A stretch of 8,004 bases of DNA from Streptosporangiaceae bacterium (GCA_030040475.1 JASHTQ010000390.1:1-8004); one strand, 5' to 3'; shown: positions 1 through 7,297, numbered from the stretch's first letter. The notes: generated from the letters alone by a model not told the origin. Program-made: numbers and translations.

Positions 1-234
1 GCCGGGCCGGGACGCCCGTGGCGCCCTGGTCGGCGGGGCGGGCCAGCTGAGCGCCAGCGGCAGCGTCGTCTCGGCGGGCGTCGGGCCGCCGCCGAGCATC
101 GGGCCCTCCAGCGGCGGCAGCGGGTCCGGGTAGGCATGCCGGCCGCGGCGCGGGGAATCCGGTTCCCCGTAGTCCTCGTCGTCGCGCCCGTCCTCAGGCG
201 TCGTCGACCCAGTGCCGTGCGTCGGCCAGGTCAT
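1..234 (-). CDS. Probable lipid II flippase MurJ (MviN family), N-terminal fragment
   Basis: Only the first 78 codons are in the window; the gene continues past base 1. The ATG at 234-232 has a good Shine-Dalgarno GGAGG six bases upstream, and the frame stays open to the edge. The visible protein starts MTWPTHGTGS and is a hydrophilic, Pro/Gly/Asp-rich, apparently disordered cytoplasmic tail with no membrane segment, so the MurJ fold itself cannot be seen. The identity comes from gene order: in actinomycetes the gene after the DUF6049 protein is normally murJ, which flips lipid II across the membrane for peptidoglycan synthesis, and actinobacterial MurJ proteins often carry long disordered N-termini. 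The start lies 41 bp inside the DUF6049 gene in another frame, which suggests co-transcription and translational coupling. That a gene starts here is well supported; its identity as MurJ is inference. Confidence 0.7.
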   Translation of the reverse strand, partial: MTWPTHGTGSTTPEDGRDDEDYGEPDSPRRGRHAYPDPLPPLEGPMLGGGPTPAETTLPLALSWPAPPTRAPRASRPG

Positions 235-2470
235 CCGGTGCCTCCGTCGGGGATCGCGTGCCTGCTTCGAAGCTACCTGGTAGGCCGCCCTGCGTGCGGG
301 CACCATCGGCACCATCGGTACCGGCGCGCAGCCATCGCCGGACGCCGCGGTAGACCGAGGTGAGGATGAGAACTCCGATGGCCGCGCCGATGAGGAACAG
401 GATCGCCCGCCCGTACCGGGTCGACTGCAGCGTGAGCTGCCTGTCGGCGAACGGCAGCGGCGTCCCGTTCTTGCTGGCCAGGCTCAGCCTGATGACCGTG
501 GACCCCTCGGGCGCGGAGTTGATCGGCAGCTTGATCAGCACGGGCTGCCCCGGCTGCACCGTGACCAGGCGCTGGTAGGTGCCGATCGTCAGCTGTGACG
601 GCCGGCCCGCCGAGTTGACCACGCTGGCGTTCAGCCTGACCTCGATGGCCTGGTGCAGGCCATTCTCGATGGATACCGGCACTTGCCCGGAGGCGCCGCC
701 CATCGACACCTGGATCGAGGTGATGATCTTCACCTTGTCCTCGGCGTCCTTGATGTAACTACGCAGGTCCCTGGCCAGCGCGAGACCCTCGGCCGCGCCG
801 CCCCGGCGCCAGGCGGCCGACTCGGTGGTGGTCAGCGCCTCGTCGAGCGAGGCCAGGTAGGCGGGATTGGCCTGGGCGAGCATGGACTCGTAGACGCTGA
901 GCGCGCTGCCCACGGCGCGGATCTTGGTCAGGTAGCCCTGGCTGAGCTCGCCCGGGCTGTCCTTGCTGGCGGGCGGCGGCTGGCGGGCCAGCTTGCTTTC
1001 CGGGTCCGCCGAGGTGGCCAGGCTGCTCAGCGTGGTCGGCGTCAGCCACGGCGCGCTGACGGTCTCGTCGAGCAGGTCGCTGGCGAGCGCGGCGGTCGGA
1101 CTCCAGTTGGCGGGCGGCGCGATCACCACGGACCGGGACGAGTTGGGGGCCTCGGCCGCGATCATCGCGGTCTCGGCGAGGAACTGCTGCTCGACCGCGA
1201 ACTGGGTGCTCTGCGGCAGGACGCCGGAACTGCTGTCACCCTCCTTGAGCACCCCGGTGAGGACCTGGTCGGCGAGCAGCACCCGCATGGTGGTGCCCGC
1301 CCCGGTACGGATCGAGGTGACCGCGTCGTCAGGCTCGAAGACGGCCTGGTTCGCGGGCGGCATCTCGCCGCTGTTCAGCACGACCGTGCCGATGCCCTCC
1401 TCGGCGGCGAGGCTGGTCAGAACGCTGAGATCGGCCGTTCCGCCGGCCGGCCAGGCGATCGACGGCCGGTAAGAGCCGCCGAGCACGTCGTGCGCCACCG
1501 CGTCGCCGAGCGTGTAGGCGCTGGCGATGTCGGCGTTCAGCCCCTGGTGCACCAGCGCGGACACGTCCACGTCGGCGTACGGCACGATCACGCTCTGCTG
1601 GCCCACCGTGACGGCCTTGACCCCGGCAAGCCACTTGACCGCGGCCTGGTCGGCGGGCTCCTTGCTGAGGCTGGTCGAGCCAGGGCTGTCGGCCACCTGG
1701 TAGGGATGCGTCATCACGGCCACGTCGCTGAGCAGCGACGGGTCGATGAACCAGGTCAGGTCGGCATCGGGATGCGCCTGGCCGGCCGACAGCAGCGCGG
1801 CCAGCCGCCCGTCCTGGCCCAGGCTGCCGGCCAGGCTGTCGTCGGTCAGCGTGGCGCACGGCTGCGCATCGGCCAGCGCGGCGCACACCTGCTGGTGGGG
1901 CTGGTCGATGAGCGGCCAGACCCAGGCGATGCGCAGCGGGCTTGCCGCGTGCGACCCTGGCCAGTAGGGCAGCAGCGTCTGGGTGGAGGCCAGCACCCCG
2001 CCGGCGATGTCGATGAGCTGGACGGTCAGCGGGTACACCCCGAACTGGCTCATGCCCACGGAGCCGACACCGAACGAGGCCCGCCAGGCCTCGGTGCCGC
2101 CTGGCGCCACGCTCGCCGCGATCGGGGCCGGGTTGCCCGCGGGCTCGGTGTCGACGCCGGTGCCCTTGCTGAGGTAGGCGTCCATCTGGTCGCGGGCGGA
2201 GAACTGGACGGGCGAGGAGTACAGCTGCACCTCCAGGCCGGCCTGGGTCTGGCTGGTGGTGTTGCTGATCGTGCCGGTCACGGTGACCGTGCCGCCGGGA
2301 GCCGCGATCTGGGGGCTGAGTGAGTCGATGACGATCGACACCGTCCCTGACCCGGCCGCGGCGCCGACCGCCGGGAGGGCCAGCGCCAGCTGGGCAAGCG
2401 CGGCCATGGCCAGCGGCGCGACGGCGAACAGGATCCGCCGCCTGATCTTCGCCGGGATAAAGCCGTGCAC
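194..2470 (-). CDS. DUF6049 family protein, exported and anchored by one C-terminal membrane helix
   Basis: A 758-residue protein of unknown function, matching the actinobacterial DUF6049 / Rv3909-type protein encoded beside murJ. Residues 1-39 form a signal sequence: basic IRRR at 9-12, a long Ala/Leu core, then AVGAAA. Residues about 43-165 look like an Ig-like beta domain. The core has aromatic and acidic motifs such as IAWVWPLIDQPH (181-192), LTWFIDPSLL (238-247), VIVPYADVDVSALV (294-307) and SIAWPAGGTADL (337-348). Another beta-rich segment precedes a single membrane helix near 688-706, followed by basic RRWLR and a tail of about 45 acidic residues. Most of the protein should lie outside the membrane. 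C196 and C205 could form a disulphide. The start is GTG at 2470; an in-frame TGA lies 27 bases upstream and no Shine-Dalgarno is seen. The 3' end overlaps the murJ-like start by 41 bp, implying a linked envelope role. No enzymatic activity can be assigned. Confidence 0.88.
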   Translation of the reverse strand: MHGFIPAKIRRRILFAVAPLAMAALAQLALALPAVGAAAGSGTVSIVIDSLSPQIAAPGGTVTVTGTISNTTSQTQAGLEVQLYSSPVQFSARDQMDAYLSKGTGVDTEPAGNPAPIAASVAPGGTEAWRASFGVGSVGMSQFGVYPLTVQLIDIAGGVLASTQTLLPYWPGSHAASPLRIAWVWPLIDQPHQQVCAALADAQPCATLTDDSLAGSLGQDGRLAALLSAGQAHPDADLTWFIDPSLLSDVAVMTHPYQVADSPGSTSLSKEPADQAAVKWLAGVKAVTVGQQSVIVPYADVDVSALVHQGLNADIASAYTLGDAVAHDVLGGSYRPSIAWPAGGTADLSVLTSLAAEEGIGTVVLNSGEMPPANQAVFEPDDAVTSIRTGAGTTMRVLLADQVLTGVLKEGDSSSGVLPQSTQFAVEQQFLAETAMIAAEAPNSSRSVVIAPPANWSPTAALASDLLDETVSAPWLTPTTLSSLATSADPESKLARQPPPASKDSPGELSQGYLTKIRAVGSALSVYESMLAQANPAYLASLDEALTTTESAAWRRGGAAEGLALARDLRSYIKDAEDKVKIITSIQVSMGGASGQVPVSIENGLHQAIEVRLNASVVNSAGRPSQLTIGTYQRLVTVQPGQPVLIKLPINSAPEGSTVIRLSLASKNGTPLPFADRQLTLQSTRYGRAILFLIGAAIGVLILTSVYRGVRRWLRAGTDGADGARTQGGLPGSFEAGTRSPTEAPDDLADARHWVDDA
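241..245 (-). promoter_or_regulatory. Ribosome binding site of the murJ-like gene
   Basis: GGAGG on the minus strand ends six bases before the ATG at 234. It lies inside the DUF6049 coding sequence. It fixes the start of the murJ-like gene and shows that its ribosome loads before the upstream gene has ended. Confidence 0.7.
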
Positions 2471-2477
2471 ATTTGAA

Positions 2478-2483
2478 ATGCTA
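2478..2483 (-). promoter_or_regulatory. Candidate -10 element for leaderless DUF6049 transcript
   Basis: On the minus strand TAGCAT fits the actinobacterial -10 consensus TANNNT. It is followed by exactly seven bases (TTCAAAT) and then the GTG start at 2470. That spacing would place the transcription start at or next to the start codon, which fits the absence of a Shine-Dalgarno. No convincing -35 hexamer is seen. This is a prediction from spacing alone. Confidence 0.45.
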
Positions 2484-2497
2484 TTGCCGTACCCTCA

Positions 2498-3970
2498 ATG
2501 GCCGTGCCTATGAGCGATGAACAGCGGAACGCGGCGGCCGCGCTACTGCGCGACCGGGTTCCCGCCGCGGCCGAGATCGGCCGCCTGTTCGCGCGCCACG
2601 GCTTCCAGCTCGCCCTGGTCGGCGGGCTTGTCAGGGACGTCTTCCTGGGCAACTGGGAGGGCACCGGGGACCTGGACCTGACCACGGATGCGACGCCTGA
2701 GCAGGTACTGGCGATCGTCGGCGGCTGGGCGGACAAGGTATGGACGGTCGGGATCGCCTTCGGCACGGTCGGGCTGCGCAAGGGGAGCTCGATATTCGAG
2801 GTGACCACCTACCGCAGCGAGCGGTACGACCGGACCTCCCGCAGGCCCGCGGTGACGTACGGCCGGTCGCTCGAAGAGGACCTAAGCCGGCGGGACTTCA
2901 CGATCAACGCGATGGCCGCGAGGCTGCCAGGCTACGAGCTCGTCGACCCGTTCGGCGGCGCGGACGCGCTGCAGGAAAGGGTGCTGCGGACGCCGGGGCG
3001 GCCGGAGGATTCGTTCGGCGACGACCCGCTGCGCATCCTGCGCGCCGCCAGGTTCGCGGCCAAGCTTGGCTTCACGGTCGCCGGCGGGGTGCAGGCCGCG
3101 ATGACCGAGCAGGCCGACCGGCTGGAGATCCTGCCCGCCGAGCGGATCACCGGCGAGCTGACCAAGCTGATGCTCACGCCCGATCCGGCCCGGGGCATCG
3201 ACCTGCTGGTCCAGACGGACGTGGCCGAACTCGTCCTGCCCGAGGTGTCCAGGCTGCGGATGGAGGCCGACGAGCACCACCGGCACAAGGACGTCTACCA
3301 GCACAGCCTTACCGTGCTGCGGCAGGCCATCGCGCTCGAGCCGGAGTACGGCCTCGACGGCGACCTGGTCGTCCGGCTGGCCGCGCTGCTGCACGACATC
3401 GGCAAGCCGAAGACGCGCACCCTGCTGCCGGACGGGCGGGTCGCGTTCCACCTGCACGAGGTCGTCGGGGCGAAGCTGACCAGGCGCAGGCTGACCGCGC
3501 TGCGCTTCCCGAACGACGTGGTCCGGGATGTCTCCAGGCTGGTGGAGCTGCACCTGCGGTTCCACGGCTACGGCGAGGGCGCCTGGACGGACTCCGCGGT
3601 CCGCAGGTACGTCCGCGACGCCGGGCCGCTGCTCACCAGGCTGCACGTGCTGACCAGGGCCGACTGCACCACCAGGAACCGCGCCAAGGCGGAGCGGCTG
3701 GCCCGCGCCTACGCGGCCCTCGAGCGGCGCATCGCCGAGCTCGGCGAGCAGGAGGAGCTGGCCAGCATCAGGCCCGAGCTCGACGGCAACGACATCATGC
3801 GCATCCTGCACCTGCCGCCGGGCCCGCTGGTCGGCAGGGCGTACCGCTACCTGCTCGAGCTGCGCATCGCCGAGGGCGAACTCGGCCGGGAGCAGGTCAC
3901 TCAGGAACTGCTCGACTGGGCGGCGGGCGAGGGAATCTCGGTGCCTGAGCCGGATCCTGACGAGGGCTGA
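2498..3970 (+). CDS. cca: CCA tRNA nucleotidyltransferase (class II, with HD domain)
   Basis: A 490-residue enzyme that adds or repairs the 3'-terminal CCA of tRNAs in the cytoplasm using CTP and ATP. The head carries LVGGLVRD (40-47) and the metal-binding DLD (58-60) followed by LTTD. RRDFTINAMA is at 131-140, and DDPLRILRAARFA (175-187) holds the nucleotide-selecting motif in a DDxxR form. An HD phosphohydrolase-type domain follows, with EHHRHKDVYQHS (259-270) and LLHDIGKPKT (297-306). Length and all motifs match actinobacterial PcnA/Cca proteins. ATG at 2498 is the longest start. In-frame GTG at 2504 and ATG at 2510 (MSDEQRN) are equally plausible, because none has a Shine-Dalgarno. TACCCT at 2490-2495 could be a -10 for a short or absent leader. 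The gene diverges from DUF6049 across 27 bp, and its last 70 bp overlap the convergent MFS gene. Confidence 0.96.
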   Translation: MAVPMSDEQRNAAAALLRDRVPAAAEIGRLFARHGFQLALVGGLVRDVFLGNWEGTGDLDLTTDATPEQVLAIVGGWADKVWTVGIAFGTVGLRKGSSIFEVTTYRSERYDRTSRRPAVTYGRSLEEDLSRRDFTINAMAARLPGYELVDPFGGADALQERVLRTPGRPEDSFGDDPLRILRAARFAAKLGFTVAGGVQAAMTEQADRLEILPAERITGELTKLMLTPDPARGIDLLVQTDVAELVLPEVSRLRMEADEHHRHKDVYQHSLTVLRQAIALEPEYGLDGDLVVRLAALLHDIGKPKTRTLLPDGRVAFHLHEVVGAKLTRRRLTALRFPNDVVRDVSRLVELHLRFHGYGEGAWTDSAVRRYVRDAGPLLTRLHVLTRADCTTRNRAKAERLARAYAALERRIAELGEQEELASIRPELDGNDIMRILHLPPGPLVGRAYRYLLELRIAEGELGREQVTQELLDWAAGEGISVPEPDPDEG

Positions 3971-5316
3971 GCGGCCCGGCCGGCGCGCCAGGATAGCCAG
4001 TACCCGGCGGCGAGGAGCGCGTACCCGGCGGCGACCGCGCCGACGATCGCGGGCGAGCGGCCGTCGGACGGCATGAAGGCCGCGAAGATCACGGCGCCGA
4101 CGGCGTACGTGACGTTGAACATCATGTCGTAGAAGGCGAAGGCCCGGCCCCGGTAGGCGTCGTCCACCTGCTCCTGCAGGATCGTGGTCGCGCAGATCGC
4201 CACGCCCTGCCTGGTGAGGTACAGCAGGAACCCGATGGCCAGGTAGGCGAACTGGACGAAGGTCTCGCCGAGCGCGACGGTCGCCACCGCGCTCGCGGCG
4301 AGCAGCACGGTGATCCAGGCCGGCTTGGACAGCCGCCTGGTCGCCTGCGGGGTGACGAGCGCCGCGCAGAAGTAGCCGATCCCCGCGATCACGACCAGCG
4401 TCCCGAAGTGACCCTCGGCCAGGCTGACGCTGGAGCGGTAGAAGTAGTTCCGGTACAGCAGGATCGCCATCAGGAACAGCGGCCCGAGCAGGAAGCTGAA
4501 GCCGCCGGTCGCGCCGAGCGCCGCCGCCGGGCCGCGCCGCCCGACGATGTACCGCGCGCCGTCCGCAAGCCCGGCCGCGACCTGGCCAAGCTCGCTGAGC
4601 AGCCGGCCGGGCGGCGGCTGTCCCGGCTCGCGCACCGGCCCGAGCAGGTCGCGGGGCATGGTCGCGGCGACCAGGCTGGCCGCGACGTAGCAGCCGCCGC
4701 CGACGAGCACGGTGATCGCCGCGCCGCGCTCTGTGTTGCCGGTGGCGACGTTGAGCCCGAGCGCGACGACGCCGCCGATGATCGCCATGACGCCGCCTGC
4801 CGTCGGCGACACCGCGTTGGCCATCACGAGCACGTCCTCGTCGACCACGTGCGGCAGCGCCGCGGACAGCGTGGACAGCAGGAACCTGTTGACGCCGAGC
4901 ACGAGCAGCAGCGCGACGTACAGCGGCACGGAACGGTTGTTCGCGGCCATCAGCGCGGCGGTCGCCACCACGAACGTCGCCCGCAGCAGGGCCGACCAGA
5001 CCAGGATCTGGCGCCGCGACCACCGGTCGATGAACACCCCGGCGAACGGCCCGATCAGCGAGTACGGCAGGTACAAGACGGTGAAGGCCGCCGCACCCGC
5101 GGTGGGGCTCGGGAACGTCGACGCGTTGAAGAACACGTACGTGCCGATCCCCGCGGTGATGATGCCGTCGCCGGTCTGCGAGACAAGCCGGGTGGCGAAC
5201 AGCCGCCGGAAGTTCCGCTCGGCCAGGACCGTGCGCAGGTCACCGATGAAGGTCGAGCTGCGCCGGTCCACGCGATTCAGCTTAGGACCGCCCCGGTCAG
5301 CGGGCGACCTCCCCAC
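3901..5316 (-). CDS. Major facilitator superfamily transporter (putative efflux permease)
   Basis: A 471-residue polytopic membrane protein with about twelve hydrophobic segments. The MFS motif A loop after helix 2 is clear: [12 protein letters not shown] at 93-104. [18 protein letters not shown] (35-51) before and within helix 1 is typical of the EntS-like MFS group, whose members export small molecules by proton antiport. The substrate cannot be read from the sequence. The C-terminus ends in a Ser/Gly-rich tail (about 452-471). The longest start is GTG at 5316, with GGAG ten bases upstream. GTG at 5271 (VDRRSS) is an alternative that would remove a 15-residue N-terminus with no obvious function. 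From 5316 the gene overlaps the end of ino1 by 20 bp, so it is probably the third gene of a padR-ino1-MFS operon. Its last 70 bp lie antisense to the end of cca. Confidence 0.9.
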   Translation of the reverse strand: MGRSPADRGGPKLNRVDRRSSTFIGDLRTVLAERNFRRLFATRLVSQTGDGIITAGIGTYVFFNASTFPSPTAGAAAFTVLYLPYSLIGPFAGVFIDRWSRRQILVWSALLRATFVVATAALMAANNRSVPLYVALLLVLGVNRFLLSTLSAALPHVVDEDVLVMANAVSPTAGGVMAIIGGVVALGLNVATGNTERGAAITVLVGGGCYVAASLVAATMPRDLLGPVREPGQPPPGRLLSELGQVAAGLADGARYIVGRRGPAAALGATGGFSFLLGPLFLMAILLYRNYFYRSSVSLAEGHFGTLVVIAGIGYFCAALVTPQATRRLSKPAWITVLLAASAVATVALGETFVQFAYLAIGFLLYLTRQGVAICATTILQEQVDDAYRGRAFAFYDMMFNVTYAVGAVIFAAFMPSDGRSPAIVGAVAAGYALLAAGYWLSWRAGRAAQPSSGSGSGTEIPSPAAQSSSS

Positions 5317-6376
5317 GGATGAACTTCTCCACCAGATCGTGGCAGACGTCGTCGCCGAACTGCTCCGGCGGTGACTTCATGAAGTACGAGCTGGCCGAGA
5401 CCACGGGCCCGGCGATGCCCCGGTCCAGCGCGATCTTCGCGGCGCGCACCGCGTCGATGATCACGCCCGCCGAGTTCGGCGAGTCCCAGACCTCGAGCTT
5501 GTACTCCAGGTTGAGCGGCACGTCGCCGAACGCGCGCCCCTCCAGCCGGACGTAGGCCATCTTGCGGTCTTCCAGCCACGGCACGTGATCCGACGGCCCG
5601 ATGTGCACCGTGGCGCGCTCCATCTCGTGCGGGACCTGCGAGGTGACCGCGCGCGTCTTGGAGATCTTCTTGGACTGGAGCCTGCTGCGCTCCAGCATGT
5701 TCATGAAGTCCATGTTGCCGCCGAAGTTCAGCTGGTAGGTGCGGAGCAGTTCGACCCCGCGGTCCTCGAACAGCTTGGCCAGCACCCGGTGCGTGATCGT
5801 GGCGCCCACCTGGGACTTGATGTCGTCGCCGATGATCGGCACGCCGGCCGCGGTGAACCTGGCCGCCCACTCCGGGTCGGACGCGATGAACACGGGCAGC
5901 GCGTTGACGAAGGCGACGTGCGCGTCGATCGCGCACTGGGCGTAGTAGCGGTCCGCCTGCTCCGAGCCGACCGGCAGGTAGGAGACCAGGACGTCGGCGC
6001 CGCTGTCGCGCAGCGCCTGCGCGACGTCCACCGGCTTCTCGTCGGACTCGGTGATGATTTCCCTGTAGTACTCGCCCAGGCCGTCCAGGGTGGGACCGCG
6101 CTGCACGATCACCCCGGTCGGCGGCACGTCGGCGATCTTGATCGTGTTGTTCTCGCTCGCGACGATGGCCTCGGCAAGATCGCAGCCGACCTTCTTGAGG
6201 TCCACGTCGAACGCGGCGACGACCTCCACGTCGCTGACGTGGTACGGGCCGAACCTGACGTGCATGAGGCCGGGGACTCTGGCACCGTCGTCGGCGTCCT
6301 TGTAATACTCCAGTCCCTGCACGAGGGAACTCGCGCAGTTACCGACCCCCACGATCGCGATGCGCACCTTGCCCAT
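5297..6376 (-). CDS. ino1: Inositol-3-phosphate synthase (myo-inositol-1-phosphate synthase)
   Basis: A 359-residue cytosolic enzyme that converts glucose-6-phosphate to 1L-myo-inositol-1-phosphate using bound NAD. This is the first step towards phosphatidylinositol, its mannosides and mycothiol. The sequence closely follows M. tuberculosis Ino1 from end to end. It has the NAD-binding [14 protein letters not shown] (8-21), [11 protein letters not shown] (74-84), [12 protein letters not shown] (131-142), [15 protein letters not shown] (183-197) and NFGGNMDF (217-224). Lysines of the active-site type are K272 in [11 protein letters not shown] and K293 in [11 protein letters not shown]. The ATG at 6376 shares one base with the padR stop (TGATG) and has a strong Shine-Dalgarno, so translation is probably coupled to padR. 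No damage or truncation is visible. Confidence 0.97.
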   Translation of the reverse strand: MGKVRIAIVGVGNCASSLVQGLEYYKDADDGARVPGLMHVRFGPYHVSDVEVVAAFDVDLKKVGCDLAEAIVASENNTIKIADVPPTGVIVQRGPTLDGLGEYYREIITESDEKPVDVAQALRDSGADVLVSYLPVGSEQADRYYAQCAIDAHVAFVNALPVFIASDPEWAARFTAAGVPIIGDDIKSQVGATITHRVLAKLFEDRGVELLRTYQLNFGGNMDFMNMLERSRLQSKKISKTRAVTSQVPHEMERATVHIGPSDHVPWLEDRKMAYVRLEGRAFGDVPLNLEYKLEVWDSPNSAGVIIDAVRAAKIALDRGIAGPVVSASSYFMKSPPEQFGDDVCHDLVEKFIRGEVAR

Positions 6377-7077
6377 CAGGATGACTCCTCGTTATCGGAA
6401 ATATGGCCCTGTCCGCTGGCTTCCGCGCCCTCGCGGGCGCCCTCGCGGGTACCCTCGCGCCCGGCTTCGCGCTCGGACGCGATCAGCTCGTTCAGCCAGC
6501 GGACCTCCCGCTCTACTGATTCCAGGCCGTGCCTATGCAGTTCCAGGGTGTAGCGATCGACCCGCTCCCTGGTGCGCGTGAAGGCCGCCCGGATGGCCTC
6601 CATGCGCTCCTCAAGCCGGCTGCGGCGACCCTCCAGGATCCGCAGCCGCACGTCGGCCCTGGTCTGACCGAAGAACGCGAAATGAACGCCGAACCCGTCG
6701 TCTTCCCAGGCGGCGGGCCCGCCCTCGCTGAGGAGCTCCTGGAGCCTCTCCTTGCCGTCCGCAGTCAGCCGGTACACCTTCCTCGACCGGCGCCCCGAGC
6801 GCGAGCGCGCCGCCCCGCTCGGCCCGGCCGCGCGCGCCCGCGCGGCCTGCCGGTCGACGGCGCGGGCATCGTCGGCGACGGCCTCGTCGTGTTCCTCCAC
6901 GATCAGCCCGTCGGCGAGAAGATCCTGCAGGCACGGGTACAGCGACCCGTAGGACAGCGCGCGGAACGCGCCGAGCACGGTGTACAGCCGCTTGCGCAGC
7001 TCGTAGCCGTGCATCGGGGTTCCCTGCAGCGACCCGAGCACGGCAAGCTCGAGTACGCCGGAGCGATTACGCCCCAC
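6376..7077 (-). CDS. PadR family transcriptional regulator
   Basis: A 233-residue DNA-binding repressor-type protein. Residues 1-64 form the PadR winged helix-turn-helix, with [20 protein letters not shown] (7-26) and [20 protein letters not shown] (40-59). The wing is interrupted by an Ala/Arg-rich insert (about 65-98) before [14 protein letters not shown] (99-112). The C-terminal helical region (about 150-203) holds [13 protein letters not shown] and [12 protein letters not shown], the dimerisation coil usual in actinobacterial PadR proteins beside ino1. The tail includes a repeat, [12 protein letters not shown] (206-217). The start is GTG at 7077 with a G-rich GGGGG four bases upstream. 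The gene shares one base with ino1, so the likely target is its own operon and possibly the divergent DUF5318 gene. The inducer is unknown. Regulation of ino1 is inferred from position only. Confidence 0.93.
   Translation of the reverse strand: MGRNRSGVLELAVLGSLQGTPMHGYELRKRLYTVLGAFRALSYGSLYPCLQDLLADGLIVEEHDEAVADDARAVDRQAARARAAGPSGAARSRSGRRSRKVYRLTADGKERLQELLSEGGPAAWEDDGFGVHFAFFGQTRADVRLRILEGRRSRLEERMEAIRAAFTRTRERVDRYTLELHRHGLESVEREVRWLNELIASEREAGREGTREGAREGAEASGQGHISDNEESS
6385..6390 (-). promoter_or_regulatory. Ribosome binding site of ino1
   Basis: GAGGAG on the minus strand ends eight bases before the ino1 ATG. It lies within the last codons of padR, which confirms the start and supports translation of ino1 directly behind padR. 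Confidence 0.8.
6428..6463. repeat. Three tandem 12-bp repeats inside padR
   Basis: The unit CCCTCGCGGGCG occurs three times in a row with small differences (6428-6439, 6440-6451, 6452-6463). On the coding strand it gives the peptide repeat [12 protein letters not shown] near the end of PadR. Because the unit is a multiple of three, copy-number change would not shift the frame. Confidence 0.8.
6826..6847. repeat. Perfect 9-bp inverted repeat within the padR wing insert
   Basis: GGCCGCGCG (6826-6834) and CGCGCGGCC (6839-6847) are exact reverse complements around the four-base loop CGCC. All stem pairs are G-C, so a very stable hairpin is expected in either transcript. It falls in the codons for the Ala/Arg-rich insert of PadR. 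It may simply reflect GC-rich codons. Confidence 0.7.
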
Positions 7078-7081
7078 GCTG

Positions 7082-7086
7082 CCCCC
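7082..7086 (-). promoter_or_regulatory. Probable ribosome binding site of padR
   Basis: Minus-strand GGGGG ends four bases before the GTG at 7077. It is only a moderate match to the Shine-Dalgarno consensus and is slightly close to the start codon. It supports GTG 7077 because no better start is visible nearby. Confidence 0.45.
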
Positions 7087-7117
7087 AGTTGGCGGAAGTT
7101 GGTGGCTATATCCGGTT

Positions 7118-7132
7118 GTTCCGTTGAGGAAC
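7118..7132. repeat. Hyphenated palindrome in the padR leader (candidate operator)
   Basis: GTTCC (7118-7122) and GGAAC (7128-7132) are exact inverted arms around GTTGA. The element sits between the AT-rich -10 candidate and the padR start codon. It could be an operator or a small hairpin in the padR mRNA. Confidence 0.5.
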
Positions 7133-7145
7133 TGTTGTCCGTCTG

Positions 7146-7153
7146 CTATATAT
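7146..7153 (-). promoter_or_regulatory. Candidate -10 region of the padR-ino1 operon
   Basis: The minus strand reads TATATAG here, the best AT-rich -10-like element upstream of padR, about 70 bases before its start codon. The palindrome at 7118-7132 would then lie just downstream of the transcription start, a usual place for an autoregulatory operator. I see no clear -35 hexamer at 16-18 bases. Confidence 0.35.
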
Positions 7154-7159
7154 CCCTGC

Positions 7160-7215
7160 GATGTGTCGGGACGATAGTTCCGACCGTTAGGTCGTCTCGA
7201 TGTATCGCATTGATA
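7160..7215. repeat. Direct repeat pair flanking a palindrome (candidate regulator-binding array)
   Basis: GATGTGTCG-N4-GATA (7160-7176) and GATGTATCG-N4-GATA (7199-7215) are direct copies starting 39 bp apart that differ at one base outside the N4 spacer. Between them lies the inverted repeat CGACC-GTTA-GGTCG (7181-7194). The second copy also contains CGAT-GT-ATCG (7198-7207), itself an inverted repeat, and runs into GATATATC. The regular layout suggests binding sites for a dimeric regulator. Confidence 0.5.
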
Positions 7216-7291
7216 TATCTAAACGGTACGTCGTGACGCGCGCCGACGCAAGTCCGTGATCTTGGGGCTCGGCGCACGGCCGGTTCCGACG

Positions 7292-7297
7292 TACGCT
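7292..7297 (+). promoter_or_regulatory. Candidate -10 element for leaderless DUF5318 transcript
   Basis: TACGCT matches TANNNT and is followed by seven bases (GGCGAAC) and the ATG at 7305. The gene has no Shine-Dalgarno, so a leaderless mRNA is the simplest reading. A canonical -35 hexamer is not evident. Confidence 0.45.

Noticed and set aside
653..2323. A long plus-strand open frame of about 556 codons opposite the DUF6049 gene
   Set aside because: Its composition is Arg/Gly/Ala/His-rich with no domain or hydrophobic pattern, as expected for the antisense of a GC-rich gene. The minus-strand protein has a signal peptide, family motifs and a membrane helix.
2882..5023. A 713-codon minus-strand frame spanning cca and the MFS gene
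   Set aside because: It crosses two well-supported genes and encodes a low-complexity Arg/Ala/Gly/Asp product. It is open only because stop codons are rare at this G+C content.
4408..5322. Long plus-strand frames opposite the MFS gene, and similar ones at 5585-6553 and 6529-7236
   Set aside because: They lie antisense to genes with clear family matches and show biased low-complexity products with no recognisable motif.
6428..6463. The padR tandem repeat as a CRISPR-like or mobile-element signature
   Set aside because: The units are 12 bp, contiguous without spacers, and stay in frame inside a coding region, so this is a simple coding tandem repeat.
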